From Pseudomonadales bacterium (GTDB lineage Bacteria > Pseudomonadota > Gammaproteobacteria > Pseudomonadales > JAHRWD01): a stretch of 55,246 nt of DNA. A program made the position numbers and the translations under genes. This document shows positions 20,838-29,782 of this stretch, one piece after another; position 1 is the stretch's first letter, and each line of letters starts with the position of its first letter. The stretch covers positions 1 to 55,246 of the forward strand of contig JAHRWD010000071.1 of NCBI GenBank assembly GCA_019090315.1. Direction: 5' to 3'. The notes beneath the pieces are model-generated. The model was given only the letters and a program-made list of their open reading frames with translations, made no database searches and was not told where the DNA came from.

Positions 20838-21698
20838 ATGAATCTTGCATCCCCGCCAGAACACAAAACGGATCCGGAACTTACCCGTCGGGAAAAAGTT
20901 TATCTGGTGATTTTTGGTACCGAAACACCAATGGGTCGGTTGTTCGATGAAGTGCTGTTGGTCGCCATTCTGTTCAGCGTATTGATCGTAGTGCTCAGTA
21001 CTGTTGCCTCGTTATCCGATGCGTATGGCTACTGGTTTTATGCTGCTGAATGGGTTTTTACGCTGGTTTTTACGCTGGAATATGGACTCCGCTTATATTG
21101 CTCACCAAATCCATTTAAATATGCCCGAAGTTTTTTTGGCATAGTCGATTTCCTTTCGATAATACCAACCTACATTGCTTTTTTCTTGCTACCTGGTGCC
21201 GAATATTTATTAATTATTCGACTGCGTCGGGTGCTACGTGTGTTTCGGGTACTGAAGCTGATTCGATACATGCGAGAGGCCAACGTCCTTGGTCGATCGA
21301 TCTATAATTCGCGGCGTAAAATCCTGGTTTTTTTCGTTTCCATTTTGGTATTAGTTACCATCTATGGTGCTTTGATGTACGTCATTGAAGGGTCGGAACA
21401 TGGCTTTAGTAGTATTCCGAAAGGGATGTATTGGGCCATCGTCACCATCACAACCGTTGGTTATGGCGATATTGCGCCACAGACAGAGTTGGGGCGAATG
21501 CTTGCAGCGCTGGTGATGCTAACCGGCTACGCAATTATTGCAGTACCAACGGGCATTATTACCGCCGAGTTATCCCAGGAAATACTACGGGATGGTAATT
21601 TAAGAAGCTGCCCAAATTGCGAGCGCTACGGACATGATCTGAATGCAGATTATTGCAAACATTGTGGTGCGCCGATGGAAGAGGAACCGCTCGATTGA
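20838..21698 (+). CDS. voltage-gated-type potassium channel with C-terminal zinc ribbon
   Basis: 286-residue six-helix channel. The S4 segment has regularly spaced arginines (RLRRVLRVFRVLKLIR, residues 128-143). The selectivity filter is TTVGYGD (205-211) between S5 and S6, so potassium is the expected ion. After S6 comes a small zinc ribbon with Cys258, Cys261, Cys273 and Cys276 (CPNCERYGH, CKHCGAPM) on the cytoplasmic side, which could act as a tetramer-gating or sensor element. The start at ATG 20838 follows a weak ribosome-binding site. Confidence 0.9.
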   Translation: MNLASPPEHKTDPELTRREKVYLVIFGTETPMGRLFDEVLLVAILFSVLIVVLSTVASLSDAYGYWFYAAEWVFTLVFTLEYGLRLYCSPNPFKYARSFFGIVDFLSIIPTYIAFFLLPGAEYLLIIRLRRVLRVFRVLKLIRYMREANVLGRSIYNSRRKILVFFVSILVLVTIYGALMYVIEGSEHGFSSIPKGMYWAIVTITTVGYGDIAPQTELGRMLAALVMLTGYAIIAVPTGIITAELSQEILRDGNLRSCPNCERYGHDLNADYCKHCGAPMEEEPLD

Positions 21699-21756
21699 GT
21701 GGTGGATTCAAAACACTCAGTTCTGCTGCTATTGATTTTGAGTGAAGAGGCAGGCT

Positions 21757-22059
21757 ATGGATAAGACATCAACAATTGATGACAAACTTTTTTGGTTGGC
21801 AGTAAGCAGTTTTATAGCGCTTATGTTTATGTTAACTTTTTTGAACTCAGCAGGAATTGAGGGAGAAGGTAGTTATTTTGTTAAAACGATGGGGCTTGTT
21901 TTCAGCCTTTCTTTTGGATTGCCAGGGACATATATTTGGTTGAAAATGCTGTTTTTTTCTATAAAGAGCAAAAGATATGTGAGGGTGTTTTTACTGTTAA
22001 TATTCAATATCGTTGCTGCTATGGGTTTCTTCTGGTCAGATCGCGGGTTCAAGCAATAA
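21757..22059 (+). CDS. small hypothetical membrane protein
   Basis: 100 residues, not recognised. Three hydrophobic segments are visible (FWLAVSSFIALMFMLTFL, then MGLVFSLSFGLPGTYIWL, then VFLLLIFNIVAAMGFFW), so it is likely an inner-membrane protein. I chose ATG 21757 because gaagagg lies just upstream; GTG 21742 would add five residues. It is followed by a strong terminator, which supports it as the last gene of the rightward unit. Confidence 0.6.
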   Translation: MDKTSTIDDKLFWLAVSSFIALMFMLTFLNSAGIEGEGSYFVKTMGLVFSLSFGLPGTYIWLKMLFFSIKSKRYVRVFLLLIFNIVAAMGFFWSDRGFKQ

Positions 22060-22083
22060 GTGCAATAGCGTTTTAGGATGGAG

Positions 22084-22120
22084 AAATAAAAAGGCCGCTA
22101 AGAAAGCGGCCTTTTTATTT
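22084..22120. terminator. strong bidirectional rho-independent terminator
   Basis: The GC stem ggccgct (22093-22099) pairs with agcggcc (22105-22111) around an aagaa loop. It is flanked by an A-rich arm (22084-22092) that pairs with the T-tract tttttattt (22112-22120). It ends the rightward hypothetical membrane gene and the leftward acyl-CoA synthetase gene, whose stop lies 20 bases away. Confidence 0.93.
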
Positions 22121-22139
22121 CTGGTAAGAGTGTTTCGGG

Positions 22140-23687
22140 TTAGACGATTTTAGAATCCATCTTGCCCCAGTAACGGTCCCGAACCAAACGTTTGTACATC
22201 TTGCCATTGGGGTGGCGTGGCAATTCCGGATCAAAGTCTACCGAGCGTGGACACTTCACATGGGAGATGTGATCCTTACAGAACTGGATCAACTCCTCGC
22301 CAAACTCCTCGGTAGCATCCGCCATATCCATTGGTTGAATGACCGCTTTAACCTCTTCACCAAAGTCTTCATTGGGAACACCAATCACCGCAACATCAGC
22401 CACTTTCGGGTGAGTGATCAGGTGGTTTTCCACTTCCTGCGGATAGATATTTACACCACCAGAGATGATCATGAAGGCCTTTCGGTCAGTCAGATACAGG
22501 TAACCATCTTCATCAACACGACCTACGTCGCCGAGGGTACTCCACTCTGGCTTGTTGGGGTGGTAGGAGTCTTTGGTTTTTTCAGGGTCATTGTGATAAG
22601 CGAACACCTGTCCGCTTTCGAAGTAGATGGTACCGGCTTCGCCGACCGGTAACTCATTGCCTTCATCATCACAGATATGCATACCACCCATCGCGCTGGT
22701 GCCAACTGAACCCTTGTGTTCCATCCATTCCTGAGGGCCGATAGCCGTGCTGCCGTTGCCCTCTGAACCGCCGTAGTATTCGTAGATGATCAATCCCCAC
22801 CAGTCCATCATCTGCTCTTTGATTTTTACGGGGCAGGGTGCGGCCGCGTGAATCGCACATCGGTGGGATGACAGATTGTATTTGGTGCGGATCTCTTCGG
22901 GCATTTTCAGCATCCGAACAAACATAGTTGGAACCCACTGGCTGTCGGTGACCTTGTACTGTTCGATCAGTTTGAGGGAGCCCTCAGCATCGAATTTACT
23001 CATGATAATGACGGTGCCGCCAATCGCCAATATGCAGCGCGAGTAGCCAAGTGGTGCAGCGTGATACAGCGGAGCAGGGGAGAGATAAACCGTGTTTTCA
23101 TCAAAGCCGTAACGCGGCGGTAGCATTTCCGTCATTCGGTTTAGTTCGGTAATCGGGCCACCGGGAAGTGGCTTGCGTACGCCCTTGGGTCGTCCGGTTG
23201 TACCGGAGGAGTAGAGCATTTCGGTTCCTGCACATTCGTCCGCAAGGGGTTCGGTGGATTGTGCAGCACAGGCCGCTTCAAGCCCTTGATAACCGGCAAT
23301 AGGGCCATCGAGCATAAACTTGGCGGAAATGCCTGGCAGTTTATCCACCAGCTTTTCTGCAATAGCGGTCATTGCCTGGCTGGTTACAAATGCCTTGGCA
23401 CCGCAATCCGCAACAATATAGTCCACTTCGTCCTCAGTGAGCTTATTACTGATCGGCGTGAAATAGAGCCCCGCGCGGTGGGCAGCCGCAACAATAATAT
23501 GGAACCATTTATGGTTTTCCATAAAGAAAGCCATGCCGTCGCCGACTTGTAATCCCGCATCACGAAATACCCGTGAAAGCTGAATCGATTTATCGTTGAG
23601 TTCCTTGTAGCTGACGTGTTCGCCAGTTTCTGCCATTACAAATGCGGTTTTATCCGGATTGTTAGCGGCATGAATTGAAATGTGCAT
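22140..23687 (-). CDS. acyl-CoA synthetase (AMP-forming), paralogue 1
   Basis: 515-residue ANL-superfamily ligase activating a carboxylic acid to its CoA thioester through an acyl-AMP. The P-loop YSSGTTGRPKGVR, the A5-type motif YEYYGGSEG, the hinge region YLYLTDRKAFMIISGG and the C-terminal lysine in PNGKMYKR are all present. The substrate is unknown; the sequence resembles fatty-acid or cyclic-acid ligases rather than acetyl-CoA synthetase. A second copy of equal length lies immediately upstream on the same strand (23866-25413). The 178-base gap with a terminator suggests it has its own promoter. Confidence 0.92.
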   Translation of the reverse strand: MHISIHAANNPDKTAFVMAETGEHVSYKELNDKSIQLSRVFRDAGLQVGDGMAFFMENHKWFHIIVAAAHRAGLYFTPISNKLTEDEVDYIVADCGAKAFVTSQAMTAIAEKLVDKLPGISAKFMLDGPIAGYQGLEAACAAQSTEPLADECAGTEMLYSSGTTGRPKGVRKPLPGGPITELNRMTEMLPPRYGFDENTVYLSPAPLYHAAPLGYSRCILAIGGTVIIMSKFDAEGSLKLIEQYKVTDSQWVPTMFVRMLKMPEEIRTKYNLSSHRCAIHAAAPCPVKIKEQMMDWWGLIIYEYYGGSEGNGSTAIGPQEWMEHKGSVGTSAMGGMHICDDEGNELPVGEAGTIYFESGQVFAYHNDPEKTKDSYHPNKPEWSTLGDVGRVDEDGYLYLTDRKAFMIISGGVNIYPQEVENHLITHPKVADVAVIGVPNEDFGEEVKAVIQPMDMADATEEFGEELIQFCKDHISHVKCPRSVDFDPELPRHPNGKMYKRLVRDRYWGKMDSKIV

Positions 23688-23812
23688 CCTGACTTCTCCA
23701 ATACATTATCTGATTTTATTGTTATTTTTAACTCCTACCTACAATATTCAAGCTAGTGAGAAAAAGCAATATTTGATATGCCGTCGCGCGCAGCAGTTAC
23801 TATATTTCAGGC

Positions 23813-23842
23813 AAAAAAAAGGCCACTCTAAAGTGGCCTTTT
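23813..23842 (-). terminator. rho-independent terminator of acyl-CoA synthetase paralogue 2
   Basis: The stem ggccact (23821-23827) pairs with agtggcc (23832-23838) around a 4-base loop. On the minus strand it is followed by eight T residues (the A-run at 23813-23820). It lies 27 bases past the stop of the gene at 23866-25413, separating the two paralogues. Confidence 0.92.
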
Positions 23843-23865
23843 CAGGTGCTAAAATTGAACTTGAA

Positions 23866-25413
23866 TTAGACGATTTTAGAATCCATTTTTCCCCAGTAAC
23901 GATCCCGAACCAGGCGTTTGTACATCTTGCCATTAGGGTGGCGCGGCAATTCAGGATCAAAGTCTACTGAACGCGGGCATTTGACAGAGGAGATATGATC
24001 CTTACAGAACTGGATCAGCTCCTCAGCAAACTCCTCTGTAGCATCTGCCATATCGATGGGCTGAACAACGGCTTTGACCTCTTCACCGAAGTCTTCGTTG
24101 GGTACACCAATCACCGCAACATCCGCAATTTTAGGGTGCGTAATTAGATGGTTTTCAACTTCCTGTGGGTAGATGTTTACACCACCGGAGATGATCATAA
24201 AGGCCTTACGGTCGGTCAGATACAGGTAACCATCTTCATCAACGCGACCTACATCGCCAAGGGTACTCCACTCCGGATGTTCAGGGTGGTAGCTACCGGC
24301 TGTTTTGCCTTCATCGTTGTGGTAGGTGAATACGACGCCACTTTCAAAGTAGATGGTGCCAGATTCGCCTGCGGGTAGCTCTTTACCATCTTCACCACAA
24401 ATGTGGATCGCTCCACCGGCAGTTCGGCCAACTGAACCTTTGTGCAGGAGCCAGTCTTCGGAGTCAATAATGGTGGTGCCGTTACCCTCTGAACCCGCGT
24501 AGTATTCGTGAATGATAGTGCCCCACCATTCGATCATCTGTTCTTTAATTTTAACCGGGCAGGGTGCAGCGGCGTGGATAGCCACCTGATGCGACGAGAG
24601 GTCGTATTTGGTGCGAAGCTCAACAGGCTCCTTGAGGAATCGAACAAACATGGTCGGCACCCACTGGCTGTGGGTTACCTTGTATTTTTCAATCAGCCTC
24701 AACGCTTCATCGGTACCAAACTTGTCCATAATGACTACGGTGCCGCCCATGGCCAAAACACCACGGGAAAATCCTAATGGCGCAGCGTGGTATAGCGGGG
24801 CAGGTGATAGATAAACGGTGTTTTCGTCGATGCCGTAACGATCTGGAAGGGTTTCCGCCATTCGTGTGGGAGTGGTAATCGGAGTGCCTGGAAGAGGGCG
24901 ACGTACGCCCTTTGGCCGGCCAGTTGTGCCGGAAGAGTAAAGCATTTCAGAGCCGGAGGTTTCGTCAGCCAAAGGTTCTGTTGACTGAGCAGCGGTAGCA
25001 TCTTCGAGTGACTTGTAGCCATCAATGGTTCCGCTCAGCATGTATTTGTCTTTTACGCCTGGCATCAGGCTGTTCATTTCAGCCGCTAGCTCTTTGTATT
25101 CAGTGGAGCAGATAAACAATTTTGCACCACAGTCGGCAACAATGTAGTCCACTTCTTCAGCGGTCAATTTGTTGCTGATGGGCGTGAAATAAAGACCGGC
25201 ACGGTGTGCAGCACAGGCGATGATATGGAAATATTTGTGGTTTTCCAGATAGAAGGCAATCGCATCACCAACCTGTAAACCGCAATCGCGAAATACTCGC
25301 GACATTTGAATGGAGATATCGTTTAGCTCGCCGAAGGTAACGACTTCGCCAGTCGTCGCCATAATGTAAGCAGGTTTATCAGGGTTCTTTGCTGCGTGTA
25401 TCGAAGGGTGCAT
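23866..25413 (-). CDS. acyl-CoA synthetase (AMP-forming), paralogue 2
   Basis: 515 residues, collinear with paralogue 1 without gaps. It has the same ANL motifs: YSSGTTGRPKGVR, YEYYAGSEG, TDRKAFMIISGG and PNGKMYKR. The first 133 residues differ from paralogue 1 at about 45 positions, but the last 133 at only 5. The substrate is unknown; N-terminal divergence, which shapes the acyl pocket, suggests different acyl specificity. Ordinary tandem duplication explains the pair. Its 149-base upstream region shows no clear operator. Confidence 0.92.
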   Translation of the reverse strand: MHPSIHAAKNPDKPAYIMATTGEVVTFGELNDISIQMSRVFRDCGLQVGDAIAFYLENHKYFHIIACAAHRAGLYFTPISNKLTAEEVDYIVADCGAKLFICSTEYKELAAEMNSLMPGVKDKYMLSGTIDGYKSLEDATAAQSTEPLADETSGSEMLYSSGTTGRPKGVRRPLPGTPITTPTRMAETLPDRYGIDENTVYLSPAPLYHAAPLGFSRGVLAMGGTVVIMDKFGTDEALRLIEKYKVTHSQWVPTMFVRFLKEPVELRTKYDLSSHQVAIHAAAPCPVKIKEQMIEWWGTIIHEYYAGSEGNGTTIIDSEDWLLHKGSVGRTAGGAIHICGEDGKELPAGESGTIYFESGVVFTYHNDEGKTAGSYHPEHPEWSTLGDVGRVDEDGYLYLTDRKAFMIISGGVNIYPQEVENHLITHPKIADVAVIGVPNEDFGEEVKAVVQPIDMADATEEFAEELIQFCKDHISSVKCPRSVDFDPELPRHPNGKMYKRLVRDRYWGKMDSKIV

Positions 25414-25562
25414 CGAGTCTCACTCCATCTTTCTGGTTGAATAGCCGCCCGTAGAACTGCGGGTGAATGCTATGAATATTATTTTTTTTGTAGCCGGCAA
25501 TGATATTCAAGTTATATGAGCAATGCAATTTGTGAGGCTTATGGGAGTGGGGTAAATCAGCT

Positions 25563-26027
25563 TTAACGATTGCCCTCAAATCCATTTTGTCGCCACGCCT
25601 CGTAACTGAGAACCGCAACTGTATTGGACAGGTTAAGGCTACGACTATCGGGTTTCATCGGGATGCGCAGAATATTGGCTGCTGAAATTTGACCCAGTAT
25701 GTCATCCGGTAGACCACGGGTTTCCGGCCCGAATAAAAAACTGTCACCGGCCTCAAAAGCGACATCGCTATAACTGCATGTTCCTTTTGTGCTGACAGCA
25801 AATAGGCGAACGGGGGTTTCTGAAGACAGGTACTGTTCGAAATTCAGGTGAGTTTTGATACTGGCGGTTTCATGATAGTCGAGCCCGGCACGGCGTAACT
25901 GTTTGTCGCTTAAGTTGAACCCCAGGGGTTCGATCAGATGCAGTTGAAAACCGTTATTGGAGCAGAGCCTGATGATATTACCGGTATTGGGCGGGATCTC
26001 TGGCTCAAAAAGTACGATGTGAAACAT
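25563..26027 (-). CDS. trmL: tRNA (cytidine/uridine-2'-O)-34 methyltransferase
   Basis: SPOUT methyltransferase that methylates the wobble ribose of tRNA-Leu isoacceptors. The N-terminal motif [16 protein letters not shown] and the knot region [10 protein letters not shown] and [11 protein letters not shown] are the TrmL signatures, including the Arg of the RxLNL motif. Length 154. It starts 8 bases after the ntrC stop on the same strand, so it is probably the last gene of an ntrB-ntrC-trmL transcript. Confidence 0.95.
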   Translation of the reverse strand: MFHIVLFEPEIPPNTGNIIRLCSNNGFQLHLIEPLGFNLSDKQLRRAGLDYHETASIKTHLNFEQYLSSETPVRLFAVSTKGTCSYSDVAFEAGDSFLFGPETRGLPDDILGQISAANILRIPMKPDSRSLNLSNTVAVLSYEAWRQNGFEGNR

Positions 26028-26035
26028 GATGCAGG

Positions 26036-27472
26036 CTAACCTTCATTTTCCTCAGTATCGCTCCCAGTCTCTTCCTGGTTGGATAGTCCAAGCTCTTTGA
26101 TCTTTCTGGTGAGGGTATTACGACCCCAGCCCAGCAGATCTGATGCATCGCGTTTTCGACCAGCGGTTTGTTTAAGTGCGCTTTCAATCATGACCCGTTC
26201 AAACTGCGGTAACGCGGTATCCAGCAGGTTTTGCTTGCCGGAGGCGAGTTCACGTTCAGCCCATAGCCGTAGTGATTGCTGCCAGTTTTCACCCACCCCT
26301 TCCTGATTTGTCTGGGTTTGCAGTTCCGGTGGCAGATCGCTGATATGCACTTCACGCCCTGACGCCATCACCGTGATCCAGCGACAGGTATTCTGAAGTT
26401 GCCGCACGTTTCCTGGCCAGCTTAGATTGCAGAGGTAATCCTGTGTTTCGGGTTTTAGTACTTTATTTTCAACCTCAAGCTCCTTTGCTGCACTTTGCAA
26501 AAAATACTGGGTTAATTTTGGGATATCTTCCCGGCGCTGGGCCAGGGTTGGGATGTGAATTCGGATAACGTTGAGCCGATGAAAAAGGTCTTCACGGAAC
26601 CGGCCCTGTTTAACAAGTTCTTCCAGGTCCTGATGGGTTGCGGCAATAATTCGGACGTTGGCCTTTTTCGGCGTATGGCCGCCGACACGATAGAACTCGT
26701 TGTCCGCCAGCACTCTTAACAGGCGAGTCTGGGTTTCTGCTGGCATATCGCCAATTTCATCGAGAAAAAGAGTGCCACCATCGGCCTGCTCGAAGCGCCC
26801 TACGCGATGTTGGTTGGCCCCGGTAAAGGCGCCTTTTTCGTGTCCGAACAGCTCTGATTCCACCAGATCTTTCGGGATTGCCGCCATGTTGAGGGCGATA
26901 AATGGATTGCTTTTTCTGGGGCTGTGCCGATGTAGCGCCAGTGCAACTAGCTCCTTTCCGGTACCCGACTGACCGTTTATCAGTACGGTGATATTGGATT
27001 TTGAAAGCCGGCCTATTGCACGGAATACTTCCTGCATAGCCGGTGCTTCGCCAATGATCTCTTCGTCTGGGCCTTCCATTGGTGTGTCATTTGGCCCCTG
27101 ATGTTCACTGGCATGTGCCAGTGCTCGGTCGACAATATTGGTTGCGTCATCAATATCAAAGGGTTTCGGCAGGTATTCAAATGCGCCGCCCTGATAGGCT
27201 GAAACAGCACTGTCCAGATCTGAATGAGCGGTCATAATAATGACTGGAAGGTTGGGGTGGCTTTGGTGTATCTGGGCTAAGAGCTCAAGTCCGTCAGTGC
27301 CTGGCATACGAATATCGCTGAGCAGTACGTCTGGTTTGTCGTTTTGAAGTTGTTGCAGTGCGGCATCGCCCGTTTCAAAGCAGGTCAGCTCCAGTTGGGG
27401 GCGTTGTAGTGCTTTCTCCAAAACCCAGCGAATTGATTTGTCGTCGTCTATTATCCAGACTTTTTGTCGCAT
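26036..27472 (-). CDS. ntrC: nitrogen regulation response regulator NtrC
   Basis: Sigma-54 activator of nitrogen-starvation genes. The receiver domain has phospho-Asp in [12 protein letters not shown] (around residue 54) and Lys in LPKPF. The AAA+ domain has Walker A GQSGTGKE, the sigma-54 contact loop GAFTGA, and FLDEIGDMP. The C-terminal Fis-type helix-turn-helix is [20 protein letters not shown]. Length 478. It lies 60 bases downstream of ntrB and both are on the minus strand. Confidence 0.97.
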   Translation of the reverse strand: MRQKVWIIDDDKSIRWVLEKALQRPQLELTCFETGDAALQQLQNDKPDVLLSDIRMPGTDGLELLAQIHQSHPNLPVIIMTAHSDLDSAVSAYQGGAFEYLPKPFDIDDATNIVDRALAHASEHQGPNDTPMEGPDEEIIGEAPAMQEVFRAIGRLSKSNITVLINGQSGTGKELVALALHRHSPRKSNPFIALNMAAIPKDLVESELFGHEKGAFTGANQHRVGRFEQADGGTLFLDEIGDMPAETQTRLLRVLADNEFYRVGGHTPKKANVRIIAATHQDLEELVKQGRFREDLFHRLNVIRIHIPTLAQRREDIPKLTQYFLQSAAKELEVENKVLKPETQDYLCNLSWPGNVRQLQNTCRWITVMASGREVHISDLPPELQTQTNQEGVGENWQQSLRLWAERELASGKQNLLDTALPQFERVMIESALKQTAGRKRDASDLLGWGRNTLTRKIKELGLSNQEETGSDTEENEG

Positions 27473-27532
27473 GCTCTATCTCTGTACGGAGTGTGAAATG
27501 TAAATGGTTTCATGTTCAAGGTATGGTGCGGT

Positions 27533-28597
27533 CTATTGAATCGGTAGGTGGATGGAGAAACGTGTATGGCCAGGACGGCTATCACATTCGATCGATCCCT
27601 GGTGCTGGTTGAGAATCGATTGACTCAACGGTAATCCCAGTCCGCTACCATTTGCACGACCACTGATCATTGGAAAAAAAATACTGTCGATTAACTTCTC
27701 GTTGATACCTGGCCCGTTGTCGATCACTTCAATCAGGCAAACCAGTCGATGGCGGATAGTGCCTATTGTGAACTGCCGGAGGGTGCGGGTTCGCAGGGTG
27801 ATTTCAGGATGTAATGAGGGATCATCAGACCGGGCAAGAGACTCCATCGCATTACGAACGATATTTAAAATGGCCTGAATGAGTAGTTCTCTGTCCGCTG
27901 TGATATCGGGGATGCTGGGGTCATAATCACGTATAAATTCGATCGGATTGCTGGATTCAACTTCCACCAATACCCTGACTCGCTCTAGTACTTCGTGAAT
28001 TGAAGCTGGAACCATATTGGGTAAATTATTCGGTCCAAGCATTCTGTCGACCAGATTCCGCAACCGGTCTGCTTCTTCAATAATAATCTGGGTGTATTCT
28101 TTTTCCTCTTCCGGTAGCTGACGGGCCAGTAGCTGCGCTGCCCCCCGTATTCCTCCTAACGGGTTTTTTATTTCATGTGCAAGACCGCGTATTAACGTTT
28201 TATTCGCCTGGTTTGAGAAAACAGAGGCTTCCTCTTTGGCGATACGCAGCAACCGATCGAGAGGCTGGATTTCCATAAGCAGAGCAGTGCCTGAGGAAGA
28301 CATAATAGGAGTGACGGTGTAGTCGACTGTGATGGCTTTATCATTGCTCAGCGTGATTTTTGTTCTTCGTTTGCTAAACGGGTTGTTAAACGCCACGGCA
28401 TTTCTCAGGGACTGAATAGATTCTTCGGTCTCGTGAAAAAAACTGGATACTGCTGTGCCCATTACCCTGTTTGCGCTGACATCCAGCAGGTTCTCTGCGG
28501 CTGGATTAATGTATTGCAACTGTAGATCTGAATCCAGCAACAGTACGGAAGTAGAAAGGTCTTCCAGAATCAGTTGATAAATTTCAGCGTTATTCAT
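27533..28597 (-). CDS. ntrB: nitrogen regulation sensor kinase NtrB
   Basis: Cytoplasmic histidine kinase/phosphatase that controls NtrC under PII signalling. A PAS domain covers residues about 5-120. The HisKA H-box GLAHEIKNPLGGIRGAA holds the phospho-His. The HATPase domain has the N-box IVRNAMES and the G-boxes DNGPGINEK and NGSGLGLPLS. No membrane helix is present, as expected. Length 354. glnA, often next to ntrBC, is not in the window; a DUF4124 gene lies 203 bases upstream instead, as in Pseudomonas relatives. Confidence 0.96.
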   Translation of the reverse strand: MNNAEIYQLILEDLSTSVLLLDSDLQLQYINPAAENLLDVSANRVMGTAVSSFFHETEESIQSLRNAVAFNNPFSKRRTKITLSNDKAITVDYTVTPIMSSSGTALLMEIQPLDRLLRIAKEEASVFSNQANKTLIRGLAHEIKNPLGGIRGAAQLLARQLPEEEKEYTQIIIEEADRLRNLVDRMLGPNNLPNMVPASIHEVLERVRVLVEVESSNPIEFIRDYDPSIPDITADRELLIQAILNIVRNAMESLARSDDPSLHPEITLRTRTLRQFTIGTIRHRLVCLIEVIDNGPGINEKLIDSIFFPMISGRANGSGLGLPLSQSILNQHQGSIECDSRPGHTRFSIHLPIQ

Positions 28598-28800
28598 AAC
28601 GGCTCTCTACAGGCTATTGACTGTAACTAAGCAAAAATCGAACCAATGGCGGTGAATATTTCTCATGCACGGAAAACGAGCAAACTAATGCCTGGAGAGG
28701 GTGGGCTCGCATCGGTGAGGCAAGATATTGGCGCGACTATTCAGGGCGCAGAGGATTATCGCACATGTTTGGTGCGATGAGTGCTGGGATGTGGGTCAGG

Positions 28801-29373
28801 TCAGTGAGAAGCGGAGTGTTGCTTTAGGTGGATTTGAACGGATGGGCTGGTTTCCACAACGGAGCCGTCGGATAGATCAATTATTTGAGCGGTCAGCTGA
28901 TGAACGCCTCTTTCAATACCACCAAACTGAAAATGGGTGTTCGATAGGGGTTTGGTAATGGCGGTACCATCAACTAAAATCTGGATTCCGTGGTTTGCAA
29001 GTAGTGTAGGTGTGACCTGTACCGAAACGTTGACGTTGCCGACTGTATTGCGAATCGTTTCATCATTTAACGGGGATTGTATTAACAGGGATGTGTAGCT
29101 TGCTGGAATTTCCTGCGAGGAGTCCGTTTCAAACGAGTTGCTGGTGTCTAGCTTTGGAAGCGTAGTAGTGTTGGTGGGTTGCAGCGTTACGGGTTCTGAT
29201 CGGTCAGTTTTAATATCGCTAAAAACAGCGTTGCCATCCTTATCGGTTGTTTGATAAATCTCCGAGATTGCCAGTGCTGAAAAGGTCAGGCTCAAAGAAA
29301 AAGTTATTACCAGCCAGAGCCCGCGACAGGACTGACGGAGAAAACTAGCGGAAACTTGTTTTATCATTTTCAT
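28801..29373 (-). CDS. exported DUF4124-domain protein
   Basis: 190 residues. A signal peptide (hydrophobic LWLVITFSLSLTFSALA, cut near residue 36) is followed by the DUF4124 strand pattern IYQTTDKDGNAVFSD. A second half with Ig-like strands then runs from SPLNDETIRNTVGNV through HQLTAQIIDLSDG. It is probably periplasmic and its function is unknown. Proteins of this type are often found beside ntrBC in gammaproteobacteria. The ribosome-binding site is weak. Confidence 0.75.
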   Translation of the reverse strand: MKMIKQVSASFLRQSCRGLWLVITFSLSLTFSALAISEIYQTTDKDGNAVFSDIKTDRSEPVTLQPTNTTTLPKLDTSNSFETDSSQEIPASYTSLLIQSPLNDETIRNTVGNVNVSVQVTPTLLANHGIQILVDGTAITKPLSNTHFQFGGIERGVHQLTAQIIDLSDGSVVETSPSVQIHLKQHSASH

Positions 29374-29542
29374 GGTGTGATCTCATCGGGTCTGAATCAA
29401 AGTGCAGATAAATCTTAAAGGTTTGGACGGTGGATGCAACGGATTTGCATCAAAGATGTTAACCGGAACAAGTATTAGTGTAGCTGAGCTACAGCGATAT
29501 GGACGGCGAGACGGCCGCGATCGGTAGCCCCATAATTGTGGC

Positions 29543-29782
29543 CTACCTGTCATTTTCGTGTATCACCTCGATGGTTAATTTGATGATCCGATCGGATTGT
29601 TCACTATGCAGTAATTTGTGACCATTAATTCGGCACCAGGCGGGTATGTCACTTAGTACCCCTGGGTCCGTGCAGCTCACTTCAAGAATATCCCCTGATG
29701 CCAGTGTTGCGATTTTGTCCTGAGTTTTGATGACCGGCATTGGGCAGAGCAGGTTTTGCGCATTCAATTGGTGGGTGCTCAT
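29543..29782 (-). CDS. TusA-family sulfur carrier protein
   Basis: 79-residue sulfur carrier. The defining motif LLCPMPVIKTQDKI carries the persulfide Cys at residue 13, followed by the pattern LEVSCTDPGVLSDIPAWC. It overlaps the end of the upstream PP-loop gene by 4 bases (ATGA), so the two are translationally coupled, and it likely hands sulfur to that enzyme. It differs from housekeeping tusA by context. Whether a second tusA exists in the genome cannot be seen here. Confidence 0.88.
   Translation of the reverse strand: MSTHQLNAQNLLCPMPVIKTQDKIATLASGDILEVSCTDPGVLSDIPAWCRINGHKLLHSEQSDRIIKLTIEVIHENDR

Noticed and set aside
29433..29451. Perfect 7-bp hairpin gatgcaa/ttgcatc after tusA
   Set aside because: No T-tract follows on either strand, so it is not a convincing terminator; no other role is suggested.
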